Shown here piece after piece: positions 1 to 10,385 of a stretch of DNA of 64,000 bases. The position numbers were made by a program, and so were the translations under genes. The notes under the pieces are model-generated. The model was not told the origin of the DNA and did no database searches. It saw only the letters and a program-made list of their open reading frames with translations. Numbering within the stretch: the stretch's first letter is position 1; every line of letters starts with the position of its first letter. The stretch comes from Tomocerus qinae. Its lineage: Eukaryota > Arthropoda > Collembola > Entomobryomorpha > Tomoceridae. Location: contig CM034546.1 in assembly GCA_020055645.1 (NCBI GenBank), forward strand, positions 20,956,001 to 21,020,000. The letters run 5' to 3'.

Positions 1-51
1 TGTATAAAAGAACATTTTGTGATTAATTTGAAATTTATTTTATTGCTTCAG

Positions 52-1297
52 CGGATAAAGTTACGAACATACCTCCAAGAGTAAGCTTCCTCCTTGATGC
101 ATTCGGCATTTTATGCGTCATCGGTCTCTTCTACACTCCCTTTGTAGTCCTGTTATTTTATTGCATGAATTATACAAAAGTATTGCGTTATATATTCTTC
201 ATCCCCGTGCCGTATCACCACGAGTTGCTAATTATCATGGTTGGAGCATTTTTTGTTGGAGGAACTATAGCTGGAACTTCCGTGGGCGGATTTTACATAT
301 ATCTAAAGCTTAGTTGCAGTCTATTCATGAAGCATACTGCAAGAGCCATTACGTAAGCCAAGATTTATTTTAGTCCATTTAATATTGTATTGTTTTATTC
401 GTTATGCCTGTTTTATACTTTTCACTTTCACGTTTAGTGACGTTAAAATGACGTCATTACGTTGGAAACCAAATTGGAAATATATTTTTGCTAATTACGA
501 ATTAACTGTAGTGACGTCCAAAAACGTGAAAGTGAGGTGAAAGTGAGAAGTATAAAACAGGTCTTAAGCATGAAATATTTTTCATGAAAAATGATACATA
601 TAAAGTATATTATTGGCTATATCGCCACTCAAGTTGGGGAAAATTAACATGAACTCTCTGAGGCACTCGATATTGTTAATTTTAAAACCTTTAATAATAA
701 TTAACGACTTCTAATGATGTAGTCTATTGATTTTGGTTTGACGTCAGAAAATCAAATGACATTTTATTGATTTAAAGATGGAGAAAGCTTCACCCGAAGT
801 GGCCAGCCAAATTCAAACTGTCGTATTATAGCAGACAACCGACGATGGAGAAAATAATTAAGATCGCACGATTCTGCTCCTGCTTTTGCAATCGATACGA
901 CCAATGCTGCCGAGAAATCATAATGCCTTACCAATCACTAAATGGGAGGTTTGTCATAACATGTAACCTTATCTTGGTTTGTTTCAGCAAAGACCTCGAC
1001 TGGATTGAATTCCTCATGTTCATTTCGGCAGCAATATCATTGTCCACCCTCTGGCTGTTGTATCTCCATGTCGTCGCCAAAATATTTCACTCATCAGCAA
1101 GGAGCATAAGTTCTTGGAGATATTTTGCTTCCAATGTGCCCATGGAGTATAAAATAATGAAAAAATTCAGGAGATCGTGCAAACCAAATGCTTCTTCAAT
1201 AGGGCACTTCAGTAAAGTCACAAACAAAACCGTTGTAAAGTATTTCATGAATATTTGCAGGGGCACGGCTAAAATTCTCGTATACTTCAAAAAATAA
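52..1297 (+). CDS. A1: family A chemoreceptor-like 7TM protein, 3' two exons (5' exon off window)
   Basis: Seen: exon 52-352 follows a pyrimidine-rich acceptor ending AG at 50-51 and ends at a GTAAGC donor; exon 778-1297 follows an AG acceptor and ends in TAA. Joined in phase 2, both read open for about 273 residues and match A3 and A4 throughout. The visible part carries four hydrophobic segments; the first coding exon must lie left of the window. Known: arthropod gustatory/odorant receptors are 7TM proteins of about 400 aa in tandem arrays. Inference: a plasma-membrane chemoreceptor-like protein; the classical C-terminal TYhhhhhQF signature is absent, so the family call is tentative. Intron 2 carries a transposon shared with A3 but not A4. 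No break is seen. Confidence 0.75.
405..563. mobile_element. MITE in intron 2 of A1 (PIF/Harbinger-like)
   Basis: About 22-bp terminal inverted repeats (CCTGTTTTATACTT near the left end, its complement at the right) flank a 159-bp non-coding body with internal TGACGTCA-type palindromes. TTA occurs on both sides (402-404, 564-566), fitting the 3-bp target duplication of PIF/Harbinger elements. A4 lacks the insertion at the equivalent intron position. The superfamily assignment is inference from the TSD and repeats. Confidence 0.7.
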
Positions 1298-2119
1298 ATT
1301 TATAAACTAGAAATGAATGCAGCTAATTTTTAATTATTTTATATGCTTTCGCAAATATTATCTTGGTCAAATATCTATTCTTAAACTTGCCACTTACCCC
1401 AACATGAGCTAAATTGTACAATGATATTTTGTTTTTATTGCTTTCATTAAATTAGTAATACGCTATCTCTTTGCTTAAAGTGTTTAATTTTTTTCCACAG
1501 TTGTTTTCATTAGAGATTTATACGAATATGTTTTATTGTATGCATAATCATTGAATGATTAAACACATTACACATATAAAGAGTATATTCTTAAAGAGGT
1601 ATTCAGAGTATTCATGTAAAAACCTGATTTTTATCTGCAGTAAATAGTATTGAGAGTATATATAGTATTGAGTTGAGGTAATGGGTAACATTAAATACAT
1701 TCTTATTCCACCCATTATTAGGGAAAATGAGAAACGAAAGGATTTCAGTTTTTCGTAGCAAAGATCATATTGTGAAGATTTACATCATGTTTTACGTATC
1801 TTTTCAATCATTCACTACAGCGGAAGTGGACAGTAATTTAGAAAAAGCTGAAGTGGAGAATCTCACTTTAACGTGCAGTCTATACAGAAATCAAAACGCC
1901 CAATCCTATAGTAAACTGTTTTAAACAAGACGGCACAACAAAAAGTTAAGTGGCTTCTTTAGGTCCTGCTATTTCCCTAGTTTGAACAATATTTAATCAA
2001 CAATGTTTTTTTTTCGTTGGCCCACAATATTCATGTAACAAATTCAGGGAACACGATAATGATATAGCAAAATAAATGTTATTAGACTTTCTATTTTAAA
2101 AGCAAACATAGAACAATAG
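1298..2119. other. A1 3' flank, duplicated intergenic block
   Basis: Non-coding. It aligns by eye with 29576-30470 (after A3) and in part with 19340-19785 (after pseudo-A2). It contains a recurring module around 1720-1925 (GAAAATGAGAAAYGAAAA then CAGCGGAAGTGGACAG then CCCAATCCTATAG) also seen near 11.7, 19.7, 26.9, 30.1, 41.9 and 62.1 kb. A 65-codon reading frame here is not open in the other copies. Confidence 0.6.
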
Positions 2120-2877
2120 AATTCACCCCCTTTTTGTCAACACTAAAATGTCAACAGAGCCAAAAAATCAAAAAACCTTTTTGTCAACAGCAATTTCCCT
2201 TTTTGTCAACACCACTTCTATAGAGGTTTATTTCTGGCATATTAAATAAGTAGTCAAATAAGTATGAGGTAATAAATCAGATAAGCACTTGGAAAATGTT
2301 CCGTTCACAATAAATAGTTAAATAAGCAGATGAGATAATAACAAGACTGTAAGAACGTACTGTCTTGTACGTACCCTATAATTAGCTAAATTCAAGGGGA
2401 ATAGCGGTGTATTTTTTTAAGTCCCGTATTGATCCATACAGAGAAAGACATTTTAGATCAGTTTTGAATAATCTTTTTTAACATTTTTGAATGATACTGT
2501 GGATGTGGATTTTCAAGATTATTTTTGTTAGGAAAAGTGTTTTGCACATAGAGTCGGATTACTGTAGTCTCAGTTAGGTGCTGCTCTTTTTAAACCAGGA
2601 ACTCCCTAAACTTGCATCTGCTAGGCCGAGTGGCAAGGATAGTGAGTAACTTAGTTAAAACTATACATCTTGTCTCACAATGTGTAACTTAAATTGGAAG
2701 TTGTGCTACATTATATATACATAGACATTCTGTTGACAAAAAGGGTGTTACGTGTTGACAAAAAGCGAGTTACGTGTTGACAAAAAGCGAGTTACGTGTT
2801 GACAAAAAGGGATTTCAAAAATAATTTGTTGACAAAAAGGTGTTGACAAAAAGGTGTTGACAAATAGGGGTCCTTCC
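2120..2877. mobile_element. Non-autonomous DNA transposon with inverted arrays of TGTTGACAAAAAG
   Basis: This 758-bp insertion is absent from the otherwise matching A3 flank near 30470. Its sides carry the same octamer AACAATAG (2112-2119 and 2878-2885), an 8-bp target duplication typical of hAT-like transposition. The left end holds several CTTTTTGTCAACA copies and the right end about seven TGTTGACAAAAAG copies in opposite orientation, like subterminal transposase-binding repeats. There is no coding capacity. Superfamily is uncertain because the termini do not start with CAGGG. Confidence 0.7.
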
Positions 2878-2885
2878 AACAATAG

Positions 2886-3790
2886 TACGACAAAAGCCGA
2901 CTAAATTCGCCAAAAATAATAATATTGACTGGAGTAGGTGTATGTTACTTATTATCCAGTGGCTATACTATATTAAACATTATTCCTTTCCTATTGGGGT
3001 AACTGGGAATCAAAATTGAAGTGTGTGAGAAAATGGTCAATCAAAATAGAAACATGAAATCGGAACAGAAAGTGTCGTATTTATGTTAGACATTTCCTGG
3101 TTGGTATTGCATGTAAATATGAAATGTTGAACTACATACACAAGTAATGGCATTACAGTTAATTGCACTAATTATAATGACGTTAAAAACAAAATAGCAA
3201 AATTAATTAAGATTATAATAACTAAAGCTCATAATTCTCACGTTAAATACAATGATGTATGATTGTATATACATATATAAGACAAGAAAAAATAATCGAG
3301 AAAGAAAGAAAAATATAATACGAGCGTAATAAAACATTAAAAGGGCGAACCATTCCCTAATATTAAATTGAAGAATTAAATAAATAGCTATTCTATTCCC
3401 AACAAAGCTATGGCTATGTAATACAAAACAAATTCAATAAAGATATGTATTATACGAGGCTAGTGACTTTTGTTTACTTATTTGATTTATATCGAGTTTA
3501 ATGTATCTTTAAAACATTTAATGTTGTATATCTGTAATTGGATTGAAGTCAAAACAAAAGTCCAGTAAGAAGAACTGAGATGACAAGATACGTGCTTTCC
3601 ATGTTAGCATATAGCCTATAGCACACTAAAGAAGTACCTAACTTCGAATAAGCAGAATTAAGAGGCAAAGATATTGCTCATAACATTTGTGATGAGTTTT
3701 TCTTATCAAAAGTAGCTATAGAAGTTGGTTTCGTGTAGGGACAATTTGATTGTAGATATATATCATATTTATTGAGAAAGCAATAAATCT
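2886..3790. other. Spacer between A1 and B1, duplicated block
   Basis: Non-coding AT-rich sequence aligning with 30483-30766 plus 36875-37495 (split by the LINE) and with about 21850-22725. It contains the unoccupied LINE target site at 3158-3173. No gene is seen. Confidence 0.6.
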
Positions 3791-4035
3791 TATTAAAATC
3801 AACATACCTGCCTTGGTAATTGTAAGCCAGTATAATTCTTACACGTACTAGAATAAACTACTAGAATAAAGCGAAATATTACAAGCATATACATTCCAAG
3901 GAGAAAATATAAACCCACCATTTCCTCACTTAGAACTGTACAATGAAGACCAAAATGATAGATTGAAAATGTAAGTTTCAATTAATATTGTCATTCACTA
4001 ATAGACGTCCTTTTATGGACGGTCTAATACGGTGG
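3791..4035 (+). promoter_or_regulatory. Conserved upstream block of family B genes (B1 copy)
   Basis: About 240 bp ending at the B1 start codon recur upstream of pseudo-B2, B3, the 37.7-kb stub, B4 and B7, with a degenerate version at B6. Landmarks are TTGGTAATTGTAAGCCAG, a GAAGACCAA segment, GAAAATGTAAGTTTCAAT, then a hairpin and TAATACGGTGG before ATG. Likely promoter plus 5' leader. It may simply have been carried along by duplication, so function is inference. Confidence 0.5.
4003..4025 (+). promoter_or_regulatory. Leader hairpin 10 nt before the B1 start codon
   Basis: AGACGTCC and GGACGGTCT form an 8-bp stem with one bulged G around a TTTTAT loop. The same stem occurs at 16248, 22924, 37697, 39599 and 59764 with loops TATAC, TTTAC, TTTAA, TATAC and TATAC. 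It could be an RNA hairpin in the leader or a dyad DNA-binding site. Confidence 0.5.
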
Positions 4036-5510
4036 ATGGAGAATACGCATTCCCGCATCCCTGTTGATAATATATCTTCAAGGAGAGAGAAGAAGAAAGC
4101 GATTTGGCTAATACCAGAAGAGGTTTTTGAGCAATTCGGTTTCATCGTAAGGAAGGGCTATTTGTTAGGTGTATCTCCATTACATTGGGACAAAAAAGAA
4201 CATGCTCTGAAGACACACAACAACAAGATCACATCTTTTTTTCTTTATTCCCAAGTCATTTCGTATTTTCTAGCTAGCATTTTCTTCACAATTCAGTTTG
4301 TAAGATTTTCAAACAATCAAGACGAATTACTGTCCTATATTTTCGCTTTAATTTCGGGTGCAGCATGCTGGAGCTTCTTCGTTTGCGATGTCTTATGGAT
4401 AAGATTTTCACGCCACATTGCCCTAATATTCACTGATATGATGCATTTAGTTGCCGATTTTGAAGGTATGTATTTTAATTGTACATCACAAAACAATAAT
4501 AATTCACCACTAATTTTTTATTAGAAAAGTATATACACAAGAAAGAAGCAATGCAACGGAAATTCCTGGTTGAAGTATTTACAGGGCTTAAAATACTTCC
4601 TTTCATTTTCTCTTTCTTCCTTATAATTATCTATTTAATTTATCACCGTAAGCCAGTCTTTCTGTACGTGGAACTCCCACCAGAATATCAATATTTCTTT
4701 CTTGTGGTTATCGTCGCAATGGGAACATTTTGGATGGTCGCAACTTGTACCTGTAATATTTTCACCATGTTGGAGCTAATGCTAATTGGTGGTATAGTTA
4801 TTTCGGAATTGGGAAATGAGTTTAAGTAAGTCAATTTACACACTACACACTTACTACTTAAATATTTACAACTCATATTTGAAAAATTCTAATATTTTGA
4901 GAACTAAAAATGGGAAACTAAATGAACATTAATTTGGCAACTAGTATAATGATGGTACATATTAATTGAGATTGATTTTTACAGGTTGGGTGAAAAGCAG
5001 TACAAATCAGATGATATCGTTCGCCGAGATCCAACCATTTTAGCAAAATACAACAACGTTTTACGATATTATATACAGTATCTACAAGAACTACTTGGCT
5101 TGATATTGGCACCCATTCAGTCCTTTATCACAAGATTGCTTATAATTTTTATTGTACTGGCTATAAAGTACGCAACGGCTCTACATCCTTTTATCGTATT
5201 TGGGTTATGTAGTATTGTGATAGTCATTTTTATTTTCTGGTATTTAGTTTTACCTATCTTGCACAAAATTACGGAGATATACAACAATGTATTGAAAAGC
5301 TATTTAAAACTCTATACTTCAAGATGCACGCATGATACTAGATATATGAAAAGGCTTTTACGTTCTCGAAAACAAATGCATTTCAGAATAGGATTGGACG
5401 AACCGATCACTGTGCAAAGCATTTCTCATTTTGTTATGAGTCTTAGCAGAGGGATATCGAAATTGCTGATGTCTACAGGGGATGCTGGAGAACTATTTGG
5501 TAATCTGTAA
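4036..5510 (+). CDS. B1: family B chemoreceptor-like 7TM protein, intact
   Basis: Seen: exons 4036-4465, 4525-4825 and 4985-5510 joined by a 59-nt phase-1 intron (GTATGT...TTAG) and a 159-nt phase-2 intron (GTAAGT...ACAG) give 418 aa. The start is the ATG shared by all family B copies; an upstream in-frame ATG at 3988 lies in the non-coding leader. After a charged N-terminus, YLLGVSPLHWDKKE near residue 42 resembles the N-terminal G-x-x-P motif of insect chemoreceptors; hydrophobic segments follow near 68-90, 97-121, 168-191, 201-234, 291-313 and 313-335, and the tail ends in DAGELFGNL. Inference: plasma-membrane chemoreceptor-like protein. It differs from B3 at only 8 residues, 5 of them in the first 22. 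Confidence 0.78.
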
Positions 5511-5590
5511 ATTTAGACAATGATCATTTTTACACTAAATGAATTTTAGCTATTAATGCCTTTTGGTATCAATTTGGTGTCAATCCTGCC

Positions 5591-5750
5591 CAGGGCATGA
5601 AAAACCCATGGGTTTTTGCTTTTGGTGAGGAAAAACCAAACTCAAAAACCCGGATTTTTGGGTTTTGGGTTTTCGACCAAAAACCCTGGGTTTTTACTGT
5701 TTGCTACCCAAAAACCCAAAAACCCGGGTTTTTGGGTTTTTCATGCCCTG
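5591..5750. mobile_element. hAT-type MITE, copy 1
   Basis: Termini CAGGGCATGAAAAACCC and its inverse bound 160 bp of palindromic AAAAACCC/GGGTTTTT repeats. ATCCTGCC is directly repeated on both sides (5583-5590, 5751-5758), a perfect 8-bp TSD. The CAGGG start plus 8-bp TSD is diagnostic for hAT. Reading frames across it are by-products of the repeats. Confidence 0.88.
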
Positions 5751-5758
5751 ATCCTGCC

Positions 5759-7613
5759 TGCACTAGCCATCCACTAAATTACTTCTGACAAAATGGTGAT
5801 AATATTACATATTTTATATTCACCCTGTTAATAATAATTAGTCGTAGGCATATAGTCCTTTTTTTACCATTTTTGATGTAGCAACTTCCCCCATTTACTT
5901 CCACTTTACATGTTAATAAGGTAAAAGGTAAAACGGACTGCTTTTCTAGAAAAAGTAGTACTGCTTACCTTTTTTGTAAAAAAGGAGTACCTTTTTTGTT
6001 TCCTGTTAAAATTTGTATAAAAATCAATAAAATCCATAATCTATAAAGTAGAATATATATAAGAATCTAAATTATTCTGAGGAAAATCCTCCTTGTTTTT
6101 GTCAATACCATTACGCTTTCTGATAAATTCAAAGGCAGACAATAAAATACCACAAAAAAAACAAAAGCTCAAGAGAAATTTGATTTTAAATTTAAAAGAA
6201 AAAAATTATTCTCATTTTAAATCCAATGCTGCATGATTGTATGTTTATACGCAAAGGAATAAGCGAGAAAGGAAAACAATTATTTTAACGAAAAAGGTAG
6301 AACAAGAAAAGGACGAATCATTCCTAGCTATAGTGAGTTAATATAGAGACAATTTTGGTCTAATGGATTTATTCTGTAATTAATGATAAAACAATAAATA
6401 TTAAAACCAGCATACCTGCGTTGGTAATTGTAAGCAAGTATAACAACTCTTACACATAATATGCTTAACCACTGCAAAGTGAAACGATATATTACAGGCA
6501 CAAACATTTCAAGGGGAAAAGGATGGAACGTAAACATTCCTTCAAATCGGTTGATAAATATCTCCAAAGAAAGGGAAAAAGAATATTTAATTTAGTGACA
6601 AAGGAAAGCAATTATTTTAGCAAAATGGGCTAGCTTATTATAAGGGCAAAACACTAACATAAGACACATATAAACTCAATGTTTCTCAAATCATATTGTT
6701 TATCTCTTGAAAAATCTTAACATGTTTATGGTTAATATATTTAGACTAGAGTATTTAGAGTATCTTGATTATTGGTTCTATAAAACAAACAGTTTAATGA
6801 TAATATGTTGTATCTGTAATTGGATTTTGGTTTAAATACAAAACAACAGTTCAGTAGGAATAAGTGAGAATACAGTTATATGCGTGAAATTATACCTGGA
6901 CTGGGGTAACTGGAGTTTTATTGCACTACTCATTAGGTAGATATGCCAGATCTGTAATTAAGTCGTTCAACTAACTAAGATGGCAGCTATTCTGAGATAG
7001 TATGTACTTCCGTCCTTAGGTGCATTTTATATGTATATCTAAAGCTTGCTTTAAGTTTATTAGTATTTATCACAGAGCAATAGCCAATGTAAAACAAACC
7101 ATACATGTTCTATTTTTCATTTCCTCTTTTATTATCTGAATTTTGGTTCATAAACATTTAGATTTAGGCTAAGTCTAGAAATTTTTGCTTAAGAATGATG
7201 CTTTATTTACCTATAATAGATGTCGCAAAATTCTCATACTCGTAATATCGCTACACGAACTAAGCATTTAAAAGCCATACCACCACTATTTTCTCTAGGA
7301 TAACTAGTCCTCATAACTTCTTGAATGAAAGCAATTGGGATGTTTTGATTTTCGAACATAAAAAGGCTCATTTTTTATGAAAGTTATTGTGGAAAAGGCT
7401 GCAAACAGACAAATTAAACGGTTGTGTTACTACTAGCGTATTTACTAAAAGGGTCATTTGGTTTAGCATATGTAATTCTTTTATTACTTCTTTCTTGCCG
7501 TCTTAAAATTGACCCAAAAGCATCAAATAAATCTGAAAATCATATTTATTTTCATATATATAATTTTAAGTATTGTCTGTTTTTTTAATTATAGATTGTT
7601 TTCACAAAATCAT
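5759..7613. repeat. B1 downstream flank, rest of tandem-duplicated unit 1
   Basis: Non-coding flank that forms the first of two tandem units (junction homology ACATCC at 5183 and 7614) and also matches 24680-26515 after B3. It includes a degraded upstream block and first-exon relic (6385-6633). Unit 2 is nearly identical except for a 12-nt difference in the MITE and one A-run nucleotide. Confidence 0.75.
6523..6633 (+). pseudogene. Relic of family B exon 1 start (copy 1)
   Basis: ATG followed by codons for a peptide like the family B N-terminus (HSFKSVDK, then basic residues), preceded by a recognisable but decayed family B upstream block; a stop follows after 36 codons and no further exon sequence is attached. 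Identical relics lie at 8967 and 25496. Confidence 0.6.
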
Positions 7614-7941
7614 ACATCCTTTTATCGTATTTGGGTTATGTAGTATTATGATAGTCATTTTTATTTTCTGGTATTTAGTTTTAGCTATCTTGCACAAAAT
7701 TACGGAGATATACAACAATGTATTGAAAAGCTATTTAAAACTCTATACTTCAAGATGCACGCATGATACTAGATATATGAAAAGGCTTTTACGTTCTCGA
7801 AAACAAATGCATTTCAGAATAGGATTGGACGAACCGATCACTGTGCAAAGCACTTCTCATTTTGTTATGAGTCTTAGCAGAGGGATATCGAAATTGCTGA
7901 TGTCTACAGGGGATGCTGGAGAACTATTTGGTGATCTGTAA
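7614..7941 (+). pseudogene. Truncated last-exon copy of B1 (tandem copy 1)
   Basis: The sequence from inside exon 3 (HPFIVFGLC...) to the stop is repeated intact, with M for V and A for P substitutions relative to B1, but it is fused to flanking sequence with no exons 1-2. It marks the end of tandem unit 1. It cannot encode a receptor by itself. Confidence 0.85.
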
Positions 7942-8021
7942 ATTTAGACAATGATCATTTTTACACTAAATGAATTTTAGTTATTAATGCCTTTTGGTAT
8001 CAATTTGGTGTCAATCCTGCC

Positions 8022-8193
8022 CAGGGCATGAAAAACCCATGGGTTTTTGCTTTTGGTGAGGAAAAACCAAACTCAAAAACCCGGATTTTTGGGTTTTGGG
8101 TTTTTGACCAAAAACCCTGGGTTTTTACTGTTTGCTACCAAAAAACCCAACCAAAAACCCAAAAACCCGGGTTTTTGGGTTTTTCATGCCCTG
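8022..8193. mobile_element. hAT-type MITE, copy 2
   Basis: Same element as at 5591, carried by the tandem duplication, 172 bp with the CAGGGCATGAAAAACCC termini; TSD ATCCTGCC at 8014-8021 and 8194-8201. Confidence 0.87.
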
Positions 8194-8966
8194 ATCCTGC
8201 CTGCACTAGCCATCCACTAAATTACTTCTGACAAAATGGTGATAATATTACATATTTTATATTCACCCTGTTAATAATAATTAGTCGTAGGCATATAGTC
8301 CTTTTTTTACCATTTTTGATGTAGCAACTTCCCCCATTTACTTCCACTTTACATGTTAATAAGGTAAAAGGTAAAACGGACTGCTTTTCTAGAAAAAGTA
8401 GTACTGCTTACCTTTTTTGTAAAAAAGGAGTACCTTTTTTGTTTCCTGTTAAAATTTGTATAAAAATCAATAAAATCCATAATCTATAAAGTAGAATATA
8501 TATAAGAATCTAAATTATTCTGAGGAAAATCCTCCTTGTTTTTGTCAATACCATTACGCTTTCTGATAAATTCAAAGGCAGACAATAAAATACCACAAAA
8601 AAAACAAAAGCTCAAGAGAAATTTGATTTTAAATTTAAAAGAAAAAAAATTATTCTCATTTTAAATCCAATGCTGCATGATTGTATGTTTATACGCAAAG
8701 GAATAAGCGAGAAAGGAAAACAATTATTTTAACGAAAAAGGTAGAACAAGAAAAGGACGAATCATTCCTAGCTATAGTGAGTTAATATAGAGACAATTTT
8801 GGTCTAATGGATTTATTCTGTAATTAATGATAAAACAATAAATATTAAAACCAGCATACCTGCGTTGGTAATTGTAAGCAAGTATAACAACTCTTACACA
8901 TAATATGCTTAACCACTGCAAAGTGAAACGATATATTACAGGCACAAACATTTCAAGGGGAAAAGG

Positions 8967-9077
8967 ATGGAACGTAAACATTCCTTCAAATCGGTTGATA
9001 AATATCTCCAAAGAAAGGGAAAAAGAATATTTAATTTAGTGACAAAGGAAAGCAATTATTTTAGCAAAATGGGCTAG
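8967..9077 (+). pseudogene. Relic of family B exon 1 start (copy 2)
   Basis: Tandem copy of the relic at 6523, same 36-codon frame and same decayed upstream block. Confidence 0.6.
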
Positions 9078-10057
9078 CTTATTATAAGGGCAAAACACTA
9101 ACATAAGACACATATAAACTCAATGTTTCTCAAATCATATTGTTTATCTCTTGAAAAATCTTAACATGTTTATGGTTAATATATTTAGACTAGAGTATTT
9201 AGAGTATCTTGATTATTGGTTCTATAAAACAAACAGTTTAATGATAATATGTTGTATCTGTAATTGGATTTTGGTTTAAATACAAAACAACAGTTCAGTA
9301 GGAATAAGTGAGAATACAGTTATATGCGTGAAATTATACCTGGACTGGGGTAACTGGAGTTTTATTGCACTACTCATTAGGTAGATATGCCAGATCTGTA
9401 ATTAAGTCGTTCAACTAACTAAGATGGCAGCTATTCTGAGATAGTATGTACTTCCGTCCTTAGGTGCATTTTATATGTATATCTAAAGCTTGCTTTAAGT
9501 TTATTAGTATTTATCACAGAGCAATAGCCAATGTAAAACAAACCATACATGTTCTATTTTTCATTTCCTCTTTTATTATCTGAATTTTGGTTCATAAACA
9601 TTTAGATTTAGGCTAAGTCTAGAAATTTTTGCTTAAGAATGATGCTTTATTTACCTATAATAGATGTCGCAAAATTCTCATACTCGTAATATCGCTACAC
9701 GAACTAAGCATTTAAAAGCCATACCACCACTATTTTCTCTAGGATAACTAGTCCTCATAACTTCTTGAATGAAAGCAATTGGGATGTTTTGATTTTCGAA
9801 CATAAAAAGGCTCATTTTTTATGAAAGTTATTGTGGAAAAGGCTGCAAACAGACAAATTAAACGGTTGTGTTACTACTAGCGTATTTACTAAAAGGGTCA
9901 TTTGGTTTAGCATATGTAATTCTTTTATTACTTCTTTCTTGCCGTCTTAAAATTGACCCAAAAGCATCAAATAAATCTGAAAATCATATTTATTTTCATA
10001 TATATAATTTTAAGTATTGTCTGTTTTTTTAATTATAGATTGTTTTCACAAAATCAT

Positions 10058-10385
10058 ACATCCTTTTATCGTATTTGGGTTATGTAGTATTATGATAGTC
10101 ATTTTTATTTTCTGGTATTTAGTTTTAGCTATCTTGCACAAAATTACGGAGATATACAACAATGTATTGAAAAGCTATTTAAAACTCTATACTTCAAGAT
10201 GCACGCATGATACTAGATATATGAAAAGGCTTTTACGTTCTCGAAAACAAATGCATTTCAGAATAGGATTGGACGAACCGATCACTGTGCAAAGCACTTC
10301 TCATTTTGTTATGAGTCTTAGCAGAGGGATATCGAAATTGCTGATGTCTACAGGGGATGCTGGAGAACTATTTGGTGATCTATAA
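10058..10385 (+). pseudogene. Truncated last-exon copy of B1 (tandem copy 2)
   Basis: Third occurrence of the end of exon 3. Coding sequence is the same as the copy at 7614, but from the stop (here TATAA) onward the flank differs from both upstream units, so this copy marks the far edge of the tandem array and probably the original junction with another family B flank. Confidence 0.8.

Larger units (their letters stand above)
7942..10057. repeat. Tandem-duplicated unit 2 (flank portion)
   Basis: Second copy of the 2.44-kb unit; together with 7614-7941 it spans 7614-10057. Equivalent points shift by 2444 bp (for example ATG relics 6523 and 8967). Near-identity indicates a very recent duplication. 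Confidence 0.88.

Noticed and set aside
960..1002. A possible tiny intron in family A exon 3 (TTGTTTCAG before CAAAGAC)
   Set aside because: The frame is open through it in A1, A3 and A4, the segment encodes a hydrophobic stretch aligned with family B, and any intron would be too short.
3799..3981. Hydrophobic antisense frame ahead of B1, with similar ones at 6328, 8772, 22685 and 25301
   Set aside because: It lies in the conserved family B upstream block, and equivalent positions before B3, B4 and pseudo-B2 contain stops and shifts, so it is not a conserved gene.
5597..5788. Open frame rich in KTQKPGF-type repeats (also near 8028 and 24476)
   Set aside because: It reads through the palindromic hAT MITE; the frame comes from AAAAACCC/GGGTTTTT repeats.
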